From contig CAZFWV010000075.1 of assembly GCA_964522605.1 (NCBI GenBank), positions 1 to 23,658 of the forward strand: a stretch of 23,658 nucleotides of DNA, in the 5' to 3' direction. A model generated the notes under the pieces. The model saw only the letters and a program-made list of their open reading frames with translations, was not told the origin of the DNA and made no database searches. The position numbers were made by a program, and so were the translations under genes. Every line of letters begins with the position of its first letter. The stretch's first letter is position 1. Below are positions 15,217 to 23,043 of this stretch, one piece after another. Source of the DNA: CAVZLD01 sp964522605 (GTDB taxonomy: Bacteria > Planctomycetota > Planctomycetia > Pirellulales > Pirellulaceae).

Positions 15217-16296
15217 ATGGGAACCGACTCTTACCTTCCTCCGACTGCCCTTTCGGTGCGACCGACCATGAAGAAACTAGATGGCCAGACCGTGTTTCTC
15301 GGGTCGGCCATCCTCTTGGCGCTGGCCGTCGGATTGACTGTCCTTTTTCTCGGCCCGGGCACGAACGGCGGGGTCGAGCCACAGTCGCCAGCGGTCTCGA
15401 CGCTGACGCTGGAGCAAATCCCCGTGGATGGTCGGCGAAGCTACGAGTTGCTCAAGCGGGTCTCCGCGATTGGCCCTCGCTTCAGCGGCTCACCCGGCAT
15501 GCAACAACAGCAGCTCTTACTGAAGGAGCATTTTGAGAAGCTGGGCGGTCAGGTCGAATTTCAACGATTTCTGGTGCGTCATCCGGTCAACGGCGAGCCG
15601 GTGGAGATGGCGAATCTGATTGTGCACTGGCACCCGGAAAGCAAGCAGCGGGTCCTGGTCTGTGCCCACTACGACACACGTCCCTTTCCGGATCGAGACC
15701 CCGATCCCCGGGCGCGAAGGGGCATCTTTATCGGCGCCAATGATGGTGCCAGCGGAGTCGCAGTACTGGGCGAGTTGGCGCATTGGATGTCGACGACGGA
15801 ATTCCCGCTGGGGATCGATTTTGTCCTGTTTGACGGGGAAGAACTGGTCTACGACGAGGATCGCGACCGCTATTTCCTGGGCTCGCAGTATTTCTCGCAG
15901 GATTATGTGCGGCGGCCTCCCGACTATCGCTATCGGGCCTCGCTGCTGCTGGACATGGTCGGCGATGCCGATTTGCAGATTTACCAGGAGCGACAGTCGG
16001 CGGGCTGGCGCGACAGCCGATTCATTGTCGAGGGAATCTGGAACACCGCGGCGCGATTGGGCGTGCACGAGTTCATTCCTCGTCGCCGCCACACGATCCG
16101 GGATGACCACCTGATGCTTCATCAGATCGGGCGCATTCCGTCCGCCGTACTGATTGATTTTGATTATGTGAAGCCCGGGACTCGTCAGTCCTATTGGCAT
16201 ACTCGAGAAGACACGCCGGACAAGTGTTCCGCGCTGTCTTTGGCGAAGGTGGGTTGGGTCGTACTCGAGTGGCTTCGAAACCCGATCCCCAATTGA
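15217..16296 (+). CDS. M28-family zinc peptidase / glutaminyl-peptide cyclase-like protein
   Basis: 359-aa protein with an N-terminal membrane anchor (FLGSAILLALAVGLTVLFLG at about residues 28-47), so the enzyme domain is expected outside the cytoplasm. The M28 pattern is complete: AHYDTRPF (about 150-157), GANDGASGVAVLGELA (Asp as zinc ligand, about 174), FDGEEL (catalytic and zinc-binding Glu, 208-209), LLLDMVGDADL (Asp 246), RDDHLML, and YWHTREDTPDKCS (His ~328 as zinc ligand). The single-zinc D/E/H layout with WHT..D is closer to glutaminyl cyclases than to two-zinc aminopeptidases. The substrate is not known. An ATG at 15268 (MKKLDGQTVFL) is the other likely start. The frame extends to a TTG at 15166, which I reject. 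Next gene 28 nt downstream. Confidence 0.9.
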   Translation: MGTDSYLPPTALSVRPTMKKLDGQTVFLGSAILLALAVGLTVLFLGPGTNGGVEPQSPAVSTLTLEQIPVDGRRSYELLKRVSAIGPRFSGSPGMQQQQLLLKEHFEKLGGQVEFQRFLVRHPVNGEPVEMANLIVHWHPESKQRVLVCAHYDTRPFPDRDPDPRARRGIFIGANDGASGVAVLGELAHWMSTTEFPLGIDFVLFDGEELVYDEDRDRYFLGSQYFSQDYVRRPPDYRYRASLLLDMVGDADLQIYQERQSAGWRDSRFIVEGIWNTAARLGVHEFIPRRRHTIRDDHLMLHQIGRIPSAVLIDFDYVKPGTRQSYWHTREDTPDKCSALSLAKVGWVVLEWLRNPIPN

Positions 16297-16324
16297 ATTG
16301 GGCACAGAGCCCGATCGAATTGCT

Positions 16325-16975
16325 ATGGACCCCTTAAACTTGTGCATTACGCTGGGCCCGGTCGCCATCTACCTGATCTTGATCGGCAGTCTGAACTTGG
16401 GACGCCGGCCGTTCCTGACGACCGGCGCGCGCGACCTGCTGGCCCTGGCGATCGCGATTTCCGGCTTCGTCCTGATCGGTCCGGTCCAATTGTTCATGCC
16501 CCAACCGGCAGCCGACTACTTCGGCGGCTGGATCTGGATTCCGCTGATTCTGTTGTATTTCTTCTGCGCAGTGTTGGCCTCGATGCTGGCCCGTCCCCGT
16601 CTGGTGGTCTACAACATCACGCCCGAGCATCTTCGCCCGCTGCTGGAAAACGTGGTCAGCGGCCTGGACCCTCATCGGCGCTGGGCCGGGACGACTCTGG
16701 CGAGTCCGGGCCTGGGATTGCAGCTGAACATTGAGTGCCTGCCGGGTATGCGGAATGTGCAATTGGTCGCCGTCGGTAGCGATCAGGACCTCAACGGCTG
16801 GCGCCAGCTTGAGCTCGCCTTGAAGAAAGCGCTCAAAGAGATGCCCGTACCGGCGAACCCTCGGGGGATCAGCCTCGTCTTTCTTGGCGTCCTGATGCTG
16901 GGCCTGATCGCCTATTGGATGGCCCGGCAACCGTTGGCCGTCGCGCGGGCCCTGGAGGAGCTACTCCACCTGTGA
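16325..16975 (+). CDS. polytopic membrane protein of unknown function
   Basis: 216-aa protein with three hydrophobic helices in the first 95 residues (LCITLGPVAIYLILIGSL, LLALAIAISGFVLIGPVQLF, WIPLILLYFFCAVLASMLA). A soluble domain of about 95 residues follows (YNITPEHLRPLLENVVSGLD through QLELALKKALKEM), and one more helix lies near the C terminus (ISLVFLGVLMLGLIAYWMA). I recognise no named family. ATG at 16325 follows the peptidase stop by 28 nt, so the two are probably co-transcribed. No clear ribosome binding site. The upstream TTG at 16298 is unlikely. Confidence 0.8.
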   Translation: MDPLNLCITLGPVAIYLILIGSLNLGRRPFLTTGARDLLALAIAISGFVLIGPVQLFMPQPAADYFGGWIWIPLILLYFFCAVLASMLARPRLVVYNITPEHLRPLLENVVSGLDPHRRWAGTTLASPGLGLQLNIECLPGMRNVQLVAVGSDQDLNGWRQLELALKKALKEMPVPANPRGISLVFLGVLMLGLIAYWMARQPLAVARALEELLHL

Positions 16976-17041
16976 GGGACCGACGAGATGCCGAGCCAAA
17001 GAGGGGTATCGACCGGGGGGCGAATTTTGTACCATTCCGTA

Positions 17042-17069
17042 TTGCACGCTGCGGGAAGGTCGTTATGAT
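17042..17069 (+). promoter_or_regulatory. candidate promoter of the tRNA-tuf operon
   Basis: TATGAT (17064-17069, five of six) lies 30 nt before the first tRNA, with TTGCAC (17042-17047) 16 nt upstream as a poor -35 box. The position suits a stable-RNA promoter. Confidence 0.5.
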
Positions 17070-17098
17070 GACTTGTTTTCGTGGTGCTCGAACTCAAC

Positions 17099-17171
17099 GC
17101 TAGCGTAGCTCAATCGGTAGAGCAGCTGATTTGTAATCAGCAGGTTGTGGGTTCGAGTCCCTCCGCTAGCT
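17099..17171 (+). tRNA. tRNA-Thr(TGT)
   Basis: Acceptor stem GCTAGCG (17099-17105) pairs with CGCTAGC (17164-17170). Anticodon arm GCTGA-TTTGTAA-TCAGC places TGT in the loop, reading ACA. The T loop GGTTCGAGTCC is standard. Discriminator base T; CCA is not encoded. Confidence 0.97.
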
Positions 17172-17271
17172 TTTTCCGAATGGGTGGCCCGACCAGGAGG
17201 GAACGAGACAATCGTCATGAGATGGGCTCACGTGATCGCCCGGCGAGTCCAGTGAGCAGGAACAGAGCAAA

Positions 17272-17353
17272 GGGGGGTTTCCCGAGCGGTCAAAGGGGTC
17301 AGACTGTAAATCTGATGGCAATGCCTTCGAAGGTTCGAATCCTTCACCCCCCA
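17272..17353 (+). tRNA. tRNA-Tyr(GTA)
   Basis: Class II tRNA with a long variable arm. Acceptor GGGGGGT (17272-17278) pairs with ACCCCCC (17346-17352), discriminator A. Anticodon arm TCAGA-CTGTAAA-TCTGA gives GTA. T arm GAAGG-TTCGAAT-CCTTC. CCA is not encoded. Confidence 0.97.
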
Positions 17354-17425
17354 CTGACGGCGGAGCCACCTGAGCCAATTTCTCCAAAGGCGGGGGAATG
17401 TTCGCCGCGGGCCAAAAAGAGTATT

Positions 17426-17496
17426 GCGGGTGTAGCTCAACGGTAGAGCAATAGCCTTCCAAGCTGAAGACGAGGGTTCGACTCCCTTCACCCGCT
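17426..17496 (+). tRNA. tRNA-Gly(TCC)
   Basis: Acceptor GCGGGTG (17426-17432) pairs with CACCCGC (17489-17495). The anticodon loop CTTCCAA gives TCC, reading GGA. T arm GAGGG-TTCGACT-CCCTT. CCA is not encoded. Confidence 0.97.
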
Positions 17497-17586
17497 TTGA
17501 GGCGGAGTCGCAACAGATCCATAGAAAAAACGTTCGGCTCTGCGAAAGTGAGCAACGGGAGACGAGACGAAAGGCGAAAGACCTAG

Positions 17587-17659
<73 letters not shown>

Positions 17660-17746
17660 CTGACGGTAAGTCTTGGTTGATCGTGGTGTGTGGCCGCGAT
17701 AATTGTCAGCTTCTTGCAATGAAACGAGTGGAAATAGGTAAAAAGC

Positions 17747-18943
17747 ATGGCCAAGGAGACATTTCAACGCACAAAACCACATGTGAACGTCGGCACGATC
17801 GGCCACATTGATCACGGCAAGACGACCCTCACGGGCGCTATCCTCGCCGTCCAGTCCGCCAAGGGGTTGGCCCAGTTCAAATCGTATGCCGACATCGCCA
17901 AGGGCGGTACGGTCCGTGACGAGTCGAAGACGGTGACGATTGCCGTCGCACACGTGGAATATGAAACCGAGAATCGGCACTACGCTCACATCGACTGCCC
18001 GGGCCATGCCGACTTCATCAAGAACATGATTACGGGTGCGGCGCAGATGGACGGCGCGATCCTCGTGGTCTCCGCGGCCGACGGCCCCATGCCTCAGACC
18101 AAGGAACACGTGCTGCTGGCCCGCCAGGTGGATGTGCCCGCGATCGTCGTTTTCCTCAATAAGTGCGACCTGGTCGACGACGAGGAACTGCTGGACCTGG
18201 TGGAATTGGAAGTGCGGGAATTGCTGACGAAGTACGAGTTCCCGGGCGACGAGATTCCGGTCGTCCGTGGCTCCGCACTGCCGGCCTACCAGAGCCCGTC
18301 AGACCCGGAAAAGACGAAGTGCATCGGGGAACTGATGGATGCGATCGACAGCCACATCCCGCAGCCGACCCGCGAAGAAGATAAGCCGTTCCTGATGGCG
18401 ATCGAAGACGTGTTCTCGATCGAAGGTCGTGGAACGGTCGCCACCGGAAGAATCGAGCGGGGCGTGATCAAGGTCGGTGAAGAAGTCGAGATCGTGGGGC
18501 TTGTCGGTGCACCCAAGAAAACCACCGTGACCGGTGTCGAGATGTTCCGCAAGCTGCTCGATGAGGGTCGGGCGGGCGACAATGTCGGCTGTCTGTTGCG
18601 AGGCGTCAAGCGGGACGAGATCGAGCGTGGTCAGGTGCTCGCGAAGCCGGGGTCAATCACCCCGCACAAGAAGTTCGAAGCGGAGGTCTACTGCCTGTCG
18701 AAGGACGAGGGCGGACGACACACGCCCTTTTTCAGCGGCTACCGACCTCAGTTCTACTTCCGAACGACCGACGTCACCGGATCGGCCAACTTGGTCGGCG
18801 CTGAGATGTGCATGCCGGGCGACAACGTGCGGCTGTCCGTGGAACTCGGCAAGCCGATCGCGATGGATGACGGCGTGCGGTTCGCCATTCGCGAAGGCGG
18901 CCGAACGGTCGGTTCCGGTGTCGTAACGAAGATCGTGGAATAA
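17747..18943 (+). CDS. tuf: elongation factor Tu
   Basis: 398-aa GTPase that delivers aminoacyl-tRNA to the ribosomal A site. G1 GHIDHGKT (19-26), G3 DCPGH (83-87), G4 NKCD (138-141) and a SAL-type G5 (VRGSAL near 175) are intact, followed by beta-barrel domains 2 (GRGTVATGRIERG) and 3 (GGRHTPFFSGYRPQFYFRTTDVTG), ending in GGRTVGSGVVTKIVE. Switch I is unusual: where nearly all EF-Tu have RGITI, this one has KTVTI (61-65). The Thr that binds Mg2+ is kept, but Arg-Gly is replaced by Lys-Thr. From memory, planctomycete EF-Tu share this form. It lies in the tRNA operon, 87 nt after tRNA-Thr(GGT), with tRNA-Trp 26 nt behind. An AGGT about 10 nt before the ATG is the only start signal. Confidence 0.99.
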   Translation: MAKETFQRTKPHVNVGTIGHIDHGKTTLTGAILAVQSAKGLAQFKSYADIAKGGTVRDESKTVTIAVAHVEYETENRHYAHIDCPGHADFIKNMITGAAQMDGAILVVSAADGPMPQTKEHVLLARQVDVPAIVVFLNKCDLVDDEELLDLVELEVRELLTKYEFPGDEIPVVRGSALPAYQSPSDPEKTKCIGELMDAIDSHIPQPTREEDKPFLMAIEDVFSIEGRGTVATGRIERGVIKVGEEVEIVGLVGAPKKTTVTGVEMFRKLLDEGRAGDNVGCLLRGVKRDEIERGQVLAKPGSITPHKKFEAEVYCLSKDEGGRHTPFFSGYRPQFYFRTTDVTGSANLVGAEMCMPGDNVRLSVELGKPIAMDDGVRFAIREGGRTVGSGVVTKIVE

Positions 18944-18969
18944 AGAACCCTAACGCGGAGCCAGGGCGA

Positions 18970-19045
18970 AGGGGTGTAGCTCAATTGGTAGAGCACCGGT
19001 CTCCAAAACCGGGGGTTGCGAGTTCGAGTCCCGCCGCCCCTGCCA
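18970..19045 (+). tRNA. tRNA-Trp(CCA), 3' CCA encoded
   Basis: Acceptor AGGGGTG (18970-18976) pairs with CGCCCCT (19035-19041), discriminator G (19042). Anticodon arm CCGGT-CTCCAAA-ACCGG gives CCA. The 3'-terminal CCA (19043-19045) is in the DNA, unlike in the four tRNAs upstream. Confidence 0.97.
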
Positions 19046-19052
19046 TTTCATC

Positions 19053-19084
19053 CGCACCGAGGGTGCCGCGGGCCCCTCGGTGCG
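19053..19084 (+). terminator. strong hairpin after tRNA-Trp, possible partial terminator
   Basis: CGCACCGAGGG (19053-19063) pairs perfectly with CCCTCGGTGCG (19074-19084), an 11-bp stem with a 10-nt loop, 7 nt after the tRNA. Only GTGTTT follows, so termination may be partial; a role in tRNA 3' processing or transcript separation is also possible. Confidence 0.55.
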
Positions 19085-19208
19085 AGTGTTTCCCTGGCGA
19101 CCAAAAGATGTTACGCTAAGCGGATTCGCGATCGCGCGTTTTGCCGAGCGATTCGCTCCGTTCCCCTGCCGCGTTTCAAAAACCCCCTCGCTGCGTCGGT
19201 TGAATCAG

Positions 19209-19670
19209 ATGGCGAAAGAAAAATCGGTCGCTCGGGCGTCGTTTTTGCAGGACCTGTTCCAGCTGGGTGTCTACAAGCGGAACCAGGGGCGGATCGTGCG
19301 GCAAGTGACCTTCGCCGCCCTGGCGATCACGCTGCTGCTGGCCGCCTGGCAGATCTGGGCGGTGCTGCAGAATCGGAGCGGATTCCTTTGGTCTTACCTT
19401 CCGGGAATGGAGTTTCTGCAGTACCTCATTCCTGGACTGTTGCTGCTTGTTGGACTGTGGATCAGCTACCGGCTCGTGAATTACCCACAATTTGCCGACT
19501 TCCTGATCGCGGTCGAGGCGGAAATGAATAAGGTTTCCTGGCCCAGTAAGACCGAATTGATCCGCAGTTCATTGGTCGTGATCTTCATGATGTTCTTCCT
19601 GGCCTTCATCCTGTTCGGTTTCGATCTCGTGTGGCGCGCCTTGTTCCAGGCCTTAGGCGTAGTCAAGTAG
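19209..19670 (+). CDS. secE: protein translocase subunit SecE
   Basis: Membrane subunit of the SecYEG channel that clamps SecY. The diagnostic block EMNKVSWPSKTELIRSS is at about residues 98-114, followed by the essential C-terminal helix VVIFMMFFLAFILFGFDLVW. Two more hydrophobic segments lie upstream (FAALAITLLLAAWQIWAVL and FLQYLIPGLLLLVGLWISYRL), so this is a three-helix SecE as in E. coli rather than the short one-helix type. ATG at 19209 (153 aa, MAKEKSVARASF) is the likely start; the frame runs back to 19080 through the hairpin region without homology. Standard neighbour of nusG. Confidence 0.95.
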   Translation: MAKEKSVARASFLQDLFQLGVYKRNQGRIVRQVTFAALAITLLLAAWQIWAVLQNRSGFLWSYLPGMEFLQYLIPGLLLLVGLWISYRLVNYPQFADFLIAVEAEMNKVSWPSKTELIRSSLVVIFMMFFLAFILFGFDLVWRALFQALGVVK

Positions 19671-19791
19671 TGTGCCACGGGACGCCGACCCCCTTCGGCT
19701 CGTTCAGGTACTCGCAACGTTTTTTTCAAGAGGATGGCTGTCCCGACTTCGATGCGAACGGATTCGGATGGCCCTACAAAGCTGATTCGAC

Positions 19792-20544
19792 ATGAACGCA
19801 AGCGATCCCAATCCAACGCCGGAACCGGAAGGCGATGAACTCCGCGAGGAGCCGTTGGCCGACGAATCGCGCGCGACGGACTCGCCTGCCCCAGCGGACG
19901 AAACGGAGCCGTCCGGCGATTCCGACGAATCGGCCGACGATGAGGAGTCCACGCCCACGCGGACCGGCCCCCTGGAGGAGACTCCGGAGGAGACCGAGGA
20001 CGAACCGGAGATGGACTGGTACATCCTGAAGGTGCAAAGCAACCGGGAGAATTCCATCTGCGATGGGCTGCGACGTCGCGTCGCCGTGGCCGGACTCGAT
20101 CGGTACTTCGGAGAAATCCTCGTTCCGACCGAGGATGTCGCGGAGTTCAAGAACGGCAAGCGGCGGGTCGTGAAACGGAAGCTGTATCCCGGCTACGTCG
20201 TGGTCCATATGGCGATCAATGAAGAGACCTGGTTTCTCGTCCGCGAGACGCCCGGAATCGGCGATTTCACGGGAGCTGCCGGGAAACCGACTCCCATGCT
20301 GCCGCAGGAAGTCGATCGAATCGTCAAGGCAATCCGTCCGGACGAGGAAGGCGGCGAGCCGATCAAGACCGCGATCCCGTTCAAGAACGGCGACCGCGTT
20401 CGGATTAAGGAAGGGACGTTTGAGAACTTTGAAGGCGAGGTGGAGTTGATTGACGAGGCGAATGGCCGCGTCACGGTGATGATCAATATTTTCGGTCGTT
20501 CCACACCCGTTGAGCTGGAACATTGGCAGATCGAATCCGTTTGA
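19792..20544 (+). CDS. nusG: transcription elongation/termination factor NusG with acidic N-terminal extension
   Basis: NusG binds RNA polymerase, suppresses pausing and links it to Rho or the ribosome. The NGN domain starts at MDWYILKVQSNREN (residue 74) and runs through KRKLYPGYVVVHM and VRETPGIGDFTG; the KOW domain (FKNGDRVRIKEGTFENFEGEVELID) ends at VELEHWQIESV. Before the NGN domain lie 73 residues rich in Asp/Glu/Pro/Ser, with 28 acidic and only 3 basic residues, no predicted fold. An internal ATG at 20011 would give a standard 177-aa NusG; neither start has a strong ribosome binding site. The extension looks protein-like and is kept in frame, so I take the long form, with moderate confidence in the start. 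secE lies 121 nt upstream; a terminator-like hairpin follows. Confidence 0.95.
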   Translation: MNASDPNPTPEPEGDELREEPLADESRATDSPAPADETEPSGDSDESADDEESTPTRTGPLEETPEETEDEPEMDWYILKVQSNRENSICDGLRRRVAVAGLDRYFGEILVPTEDVAEFKNGKRRVVKRKLYPGYVVVHMAINEETWFLVRETPGIGDFTGAAGKPTPMLPQEVDRIVKAIRPDEEGGEPIKTAIPFKNGDRVRIKEGTFENFEGEVELIDEANGRVTVMINIFGRSTPVELEHWQIESV

Positions 20545-20556
20545 GTTAGCTCTCGT

Positions 20557-20588
20557 ACGGGCGATCGTCGTTGCCCGTTCCTTTTTTT
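20557..20588 (+). terminator. intrinsic terminator/attenuator between nusG and rplK
   Basis: ACGGGCGA (20557-20564) pairs with TTGCCCGT (20571-20578) as an 8-bp stem (one G-T) with a 6-nt loop, followed by TCC and seven T (20582-20588). It lies only 15 nt before the rplK ATG and takes the place where a ribosome binding site would be. Confidence 0.75.
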
Positions 20589-20603
20589 GCAATCAAATCA
20601 GCC

Positions 20604-21032
20604 ATGGCAAAACAGTTAGTCGGTGTCGCGAAATTTCAAGTTCCTGGCGGCCAGGCCACCCCGGCCCCCCCGGTCGGAACGTCCCTGGGAAAATACGGGA
20701 TCAACCTGGGCCAATTCGTGCAGCAGTTCAACGACCGCACGAAGGAGTACGGCGGAACCCCCATTCCCGTCGTGGTGAGCGTTTACAGCGATCGGACGTT
20801 TGACTTCATCACGAAGAGCCCGCCCGCGGCCGCGCTGTTGAAGCAGGCGGCCGGAATCGCCAAGGGTTCCGGCGTGCCGAACAAGGAAAAGGTGGCAACC
20901 GTCACACGAGCACAGATTGATGAGATCTGCAAACAGAAAATGGCCGACCTGAACGCCCGCGACCTGGAGCACGCGCGGGCCATGATCGAAGGGACGGCGC
21001 GCAGTATGGGTGTCGACGTGGTTGACAATTGA
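20604..21032 (+). CDS. rplK: 50S ribosomal protein L11
   Basis: 142-aa protein of the GTPase-associated centre of the 50S subunit, which binds 23S rRNA with L10/L12 nearby. The Pro-rich N-terminal domain (VPGGQATPAPPVGTSLGKYGINLGQF) and the RNA-binding C-terminal domain (ATVTRAQIDEICKQKMADLNA, ARAMIEGTARSMGV) are complete. The start at 20604 gives the usual length; 11 more codons upstream are open but would run into the terminator hairpin. There is no clear Shine-Dalgarno sequence. Followed by rplA after 167 nt. Confidence 0.98.
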   Translation: MAKQLVGVAKFQVPGGQATPAPPVGTSLGKYGINLGQFVQQFNDRTKEYGGTPIPVVVSVYSDRTFDFITKSPPAAALLKQAAGIAKGSGVPNKEKVATVTRAQIDEICKQKMADLNARDLEHARAMIEGTARSMGVDVVDN

Positions 21033-21199
21033 CCTCTCGAGCCACACGGCCATTGATCCTCCTTGGGGAACACGTTTCGCTCGGGACAGCCCCCGGATCC
21101 GCATCACGAACCCGAAAGGCCGATCGGCACCAGCAAGCGGCATTTTGAACCCATTGGCAGCCCCACGGCAGACATCAAGACCATTACGGAAACTCAGTC

Positions 21200-21880
21200 A
21201 TGACCAAGCATTCCAAGCGCTTTCGGGCGCTTTCCTCCAAGGCAGAGGCTCAGGCCGCCTTGCCGCTGCCTGAAGCGGTCGAATTGTTGAAGACGTTCAA
21301 TACGACGAAGTTTGACCAAACGGTCGAGATCGCCGTTCGCCTGGGGATCGATCCGAAGCAAGCCGACCAGCTCGTTCGCGGATCGCTCGTCCTGCCACAC
21401 GGCATCGGGAAGACGCAGCGCGTCGTGGTCTTCGCGAAGGGCGACCTGGTCGAAGCGGCGGTTCAGGCGGGAGCCGACGAGGTGGGCCAGGAAGATCTCG
21501 CCAAGCGGATCAAGGATGGCTGGCTCGATTTTGACGCGTGCATCGCGGCACCCGACATGATGGGAGTGGTCGGTCCGCTCGGAAAAGTGCTCGGTCCCCG
21601 CGGACTGATGCCCTCGCCGCGCGCCGGCACGGTGACCGCCGACGTCGCCAAGGTGGTGAAGGAATACAAAGCGGGGAAGGTCGAGTTCCGCAACGACTCG
21701 GCGGGAATTGTTCACGCCGTCGTCGGGAAGTTGAGCTTCGACAATCAGAAACTGCAGGACAACATTCAGGCATTCATCGATCACATTCAAGGCATGAAAC
21801 CGACGGCGGTGAAAGGCACCTACGTGCGGGGACTGACGATCAGTGCGACGATGAGCCCCAGTGTGCGAATTGCCGCGTGA
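21200..21880 (+). CDS. rplA: 50S ribosomal protein L1
   Basis: 226-aa protein of the L1 stalk that helps release deacylated tRNA from the E site, and in E. coli represses its own operon by binding the rplK leader. Family landmarks: MTKHSKRFRAL start, FDQTVEIAVRLGIDPKQADQ, LPHGIGKTQRVVVFA, the signature MMGVVGPLGKVLGPRGLMPSPRAGTVT and the closing GTYVRGLTISATMSPSVRI. Length is normal. I could not make out an L1-binding mimic of 23S rRNA in the leader of rplK. 49 nt separate it from rplJ. Confidence 0.98.
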   Translation: MTKHSKRFRALSSKAEAQAALPLPEAVELLKTFNTTKFDQTVEIAVRLGIDPKQADQLVRGSLVLPHGIGKTQRVVVFAKGDLVEAAVQAGADEVGQEDLAKRIKDGWLDFDACIAAPDMMGVVGPLGKVLGPRGLMPSPRAGTVTADVAKVVKEYKAGKVEFRNDSAGIVHAVVGKLSFDNQKLQDNIQAFIDHIQGMKPTAVKGTYVRGLTISATMSPSVRIAA

Positions 21881-21929
21881 GGCGGAGCAGCCGCAAGGCG
21901 CGAGTCGTTAGATCCGGGAAAGAAAGACC

Positions 21930-22463
21930 ATGAGTAAACAAGTCAAAGAGATGCTGACGCGGGAATTCGCCCGTCGCTTGGACGGTGTCAGCGATGCCTT
22001 GTTCGTCAATGTCGTCGGGCTGAACGCAAATCAAACCGTCACCCTGCGCAAGGAATTGCGAGAAAAGAACATTCAGTTGCTCGTGATTCGCAACAAGCTC
22101 GCTCACCGCGCCACGGAAGGGACTCCGCTCGGTTCCGCCCTCGACAACGCGGAAGGCAACCTGGCCCTGGTCTGGGGCGCGGAAGACTTCGTCTCGCTGG
22201 CCAAGGAAATCACGCGGCTCGACGAAGACAAGAAGCTGGAAGCCTTCCAGACCCGCGGCGGCGTGATGGACGGCGAGAAGCTGTCGCCCGAACGCGTCAA
22301 GGAAATCAGCAAGTGGCCGTCGCGGCAAGAGCAGTTGAGCTTGCTGTCCGGACAGATTCTCGGCCCGGGTGCTTCGCTGATGGCCGCAGTGATCGGGCCG
22401 GGAGGCACGTTGGCGAGTCAGATCAAACAAAAATCAGAAGAAGAGAACGAAGCTGCAGGTTGA
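21930..22463 (+). CDS. rplJ: 50S ribosomal protein L10
   Basis: 177-aa base of the L7/L12 stalk. It has the MLTREFARRLDGVSDALFVNVVGL opening, LREKNIQLLVIRNKLAHRA, and a helical C terminus (PGASLMAAVIGPGGTLASQIKQ) that binds L12 dimers. Normal length. The 49-nt leader is too short to hold the long autoregulatory fold known from E. coli, so control, if any, must differ or lie further upstream. Confidence 0.97.
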   Translation: MSKQVKEMLTREFARRLDGVSDALFVNVVGLNANQTVTLRKELREKNIQLLVIRNKLAHRATEGTPLGSALDNAEGNLALVWGAEDFVSLAKEITRLDEDKKLEAFQTRGGVMDGEKLSPERVKEISKWPSRQEQLSLLSGQILGPGASLMAAVIGPGGTLASQIKQKSEEENEAAG

Positions 22464-22476
22464 TGGGCGGCCGAGG

Positions 22477-22493
22477 CGACTCGTCCCGAGTCG
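22477..22493 (+). promoter_or_regulatory. RNA hairpin between rplJ and rplL
   Basis: CGACTCG (22477-22483) and CGAGTCG (22487-22493) form a perfect 7-bp stem with a 3-nt loop, 13 nt after the rplJ stop in the 163-nt gap before rplL. No T run follows. Could be a processing or stability element that helps raise L12 relative to L10; this is inference. Confidence 0.4.
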
Positions 22494-22626
22494 AAGCGGG
22501 TTTCCCATCCTGCATCCGTATTTTTGCCATCCCGTACGAAATGAAATTTGCTGAGGTCGAAGGAGCCCCGGCCGACTGCGAGACGCGCTCGTTGGTGCTC
22601 CTCAGGAATGAAAGGATCCCGTCCGT

Positions 22627-23043
22627 ATGTCTGAAGAAACCGCAACTGTCGAATTCCCCGCCGAAATCAAGACGCTGGGCGATCAGATCGCCAATCTGAC
22701 GCTCAAAGAGGCGAAAACACTGAGCGATTACCTGGAACAGGTCTATGATATCAAGCCGGCCGCCGGTGGTGCCATCATGGCCATGCCGGGCGGCGGTGCC
22801 GGAGGTGCCGGTGAGGCGGCGGCTCAGGAACAGACCGAGTTCGACGTGGTCCTGACCGGCTTCGGCGACAAGAAAATTGGCGTGATCAAGGAAGTTCGTG
22901 GCCTGACCGGATTGGGCCTGAAAGAGGCCAAGGATCTCGTCGAAGGCGTTCCCAGCAAGGTCAAAGAAGGCGTCTCGAAAGAGGAAGCCGAAGAGGCCAA
23001 AAAGAAGCTGGAAGAGGCGGGCGCTTCCGTCGAAATCAAATAG
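22627..23043 (+). CDS. rplL: 50S ribosomal protein L7/L12
   Basis: 138-aa multicopy stalk protein that recruits translational GTPases. The N-terminal dimerisation domain (LGDQIANLTLKEAKTLSDYLEQVYDI) is joined by a Gly/Ala-rich hinge (MPGGGAGGAGEAAAQEQ) to the conserved C-terminal domain (TEFDVVLTGFGDKKIGVIK, VRGLTGLGLKEAKDLVEGVP, EEAEEAKKKLEEAGASVEIK). It is slightly longer than the usual ~121-128 because of a short N-terminal addition and the hinge. AAAGGA lies about 11 nt before the ATG. Confidence 0.98.
   Translation: MSEETATVEFPAEIKTLGDQIANLTLKEAKTLSDYLEQVYDIKPAAGGAIMAMPGGGAGGAGEAAAQEQTEFDVVLTGFGDKKIGVIKEVRGLTGLGLKEAKDLVEGVPSKVKEGVSKEEAEEAKKKLEEAGASVEIK

Noticed and set aside
21022..21050. 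Perfect TTGACA at the end of rplK as an rplA promoter
   Set aside because: No -10-like box at 16-18 nt downstream.
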